A stretch of 41,419 nucleotides of DNA from Nemertoderma westbladi (lineage: Eukaryota; Xenacoelomorpha; Nemertodermatida; Nemertodermatidae): assembly GCA_032718475.1 (NCBI GenBank), contig JAUCBJ010002347.1, forward strand, positions 1-41,419. Reading direction: 5' to 3'. Under the pieces are notes generated by a model. It did not search any database. It was given only the letters and a program-made list of their open reading frames with translations, and was not told the DNA's origin. The position numbers and the translations under genes were made by a program. Positions 40,343-41,419 of this stretch are shown here, one piece after another. Every line of letters begins with the position of its first letter. Position 1 is the stretch's first letter.

Positions 40343-41234
40343 TACATACGCCCCATGCGGGGCCAAACCAATAAACGATATAATTAGGAGGGTATTAACC
40401 GTGGATGTAACATTGACTATAGAGTAAGTAATACCTGAACCGTTGTCCGTGTAACAATATAATATGCCTAATATGTTGGTTGGATAACATCGAGATATTT
40501 GAGGTAAAGGCGGGAGCAAATAGGTAGTACTTATTTGAAAAGTCATCTTCTCTTTCTGTTCGTTTCTCGCGATAAGAGTTTAGGCTACCACAGAGCTATT
40601 AATGCTTGGATGAGTTTCCAGAATATCTTCGGTTAAGGTTGTACTGTTGGTAAGAAGGTACGTCAGAGTCGATCATGCATTAGTGGGTAAAGTTTGAAAA
40701 TTGTTCACTACTTGAAATTTTGGTGCTGCGAATAAAATTCAATAGAATAAAAAATAAAATTTCCTCAAATGTCATATTTGATTTCTATGGACCACAGCAC
40801 GAAATTTAACATAGCCATTTAAATGGCTATGTTGTGTTGGATAGCCCATTAAATTTTTAGGGATAGTCACGAAGTATCTGTTTTTCCAACAAACCGGACT
40901 CATGATGAAGTTTGGGGTTTGCAATCAATTTCTGCAAATTGTTGTGCTCTGTGGTGGCAATTGGATGTCTCCACGAGAAAGAGCACAAAATTTTAATTGA
41001 GAAGATAATTTTTATGATTATTGGATCTACTGACCAGTTTATAAGACAACTTAAATTCTCCGGAACAATAATGATGGGACTATATTAAGTGACTCTGCGG
41101 TCTATGCGGGTTTACACGGAATAGACTTAATCGCTCATCGGAAATCTCCAAAAATGTATAATCTTCAGTTCTACAGTAGTAGTCGCTCATTTTATGCTCT
41201 TTCGAAAGCTCCTTTCTCAGAGTACAAAGCTACC
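40343..41234. other. No gene seen; contains a perfect palindrome
   Basis: AT-rich. The palindrome at 40808-40833 is listed separately. A 72-codon frame (40328-40546, minus) is not protein-like. Confidence 0.5.
40808..40833. repeat. Perfect 26-bp palindrome
   Basis: AACATAGCCATTT-AAATGGCTATGTT is identical to its reverse complement, with no spacer. Confidence 0.95.
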
Positions 41235-41419
41235 ATTTGACTCCTCAGTATACCTCAATACGATCTCGAGACTACGGCAAAAGTTCATTTAGGGTAGCCG
41301 CTCCAACAATTTGGAATTCAATACCTCTTGCCACACGGTCTACTAATTCGATTTAACGTATTTAAAAGTATATATAGATCGGAGCCAGTATCTTCTACTC
41401 CAGATATCTCGAAAACTAA
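41235..41419 (+). pseudogene. LINE ORF2 extreme C-terminus, cut by the window edge
   Basis: The plus strand reads RSRDYGKSSFRVAAPTIWNS followed by IPLATRSTNSI and a stop. 'G.R.FSVAAP.LWNSLP...R' is the conserved closing block of many CR1/L2/Crack-type LINE ORF2 proteins. Stops follow within 15 codons, so it is decayed. The rest of the RT is not visible upstream in this window. Confidence 0.6.

Overview
The window looks like a piece of an AT-rich, transposon-dense animal genome, most likely a marine invertebrate. Reasons: there are no bacterial-style operons or ribosome binding sites, possible introns and splice signals are visible, and the coding matter is dominated by decayed metazoan-type mobile elements (P-element/THAP, PIF/Harbinger, pogo-like PHD tail, CR1/L2/jockey-like LINEs with a 2A-like motif, RTE-like LINE, LTR retrotransposon). 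Short motifs such as TAGGCCTA and ACCGGTACCG recur, which is compatible with an echinoderm- or hemichordate-like genome, but the species cannot be fixed. No intact, confidently host gene is visible. Almost every long reading frame carries stops or frameshifts.

Layout. 61-3629: a decayed hypothetical gene (+) cut by a 1.1-kb Foldback-like element (1680-2777) whose 9-bp target duplication can be proven from the reading frame. 4330-4830: PHD-type tail of a decayed transposase (-). 6420-8517: THAP plus P-element transposase pseudogene (+). 9092-12380: minisatellites, a LINE-like 3' tail and a good candidate terminal exon (11751-11894). 12487-14235: three minus-strand retroelement or hypothetical fragments. 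14934-15006: tRNA-like sequence. 17457-21488: remnants of a spliced gene (+).

21706-31764 is the main structure: a complete LTR retrotransposon on the minus strand, with 306/302-bp LTRs about 2 percent apart, a 4-bp target duplication ACAT, a polypurine tract, Gag with CCHC knuckles, a protease relic, RT, RNase H and integrase. Two other elements are nested in it. One is a LINE (about 26855-29490) inserted between gag/protease and RT. The other is a 1.87-kb transposon with 193-bp terminal inverted repeats (22021-23892), sitting directly against the polypurine tract and carrying a YqaJ-like nuclease fragment.

31765-41419: a small MITE, two complementary Harbinger pieces on opposite strands, then a LINE graveyard. 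This holds RT at 34180-35240 (-), an RTE-like piece at 35244-36090 (+), a 2A-like/PHD/endonuclease N-terminus at 36780-37750 (-), a LINE 3' tail (-), an inverted pair of an unnamed repeat (36270-36720 and 39890-40342), a perfect palindrome, and a LINE C-terminus at the right edge (+). Seven poly-G or poly-C loci are scattered through the window. The genes do not form a pathway; the biology here is nested transposition and decay.
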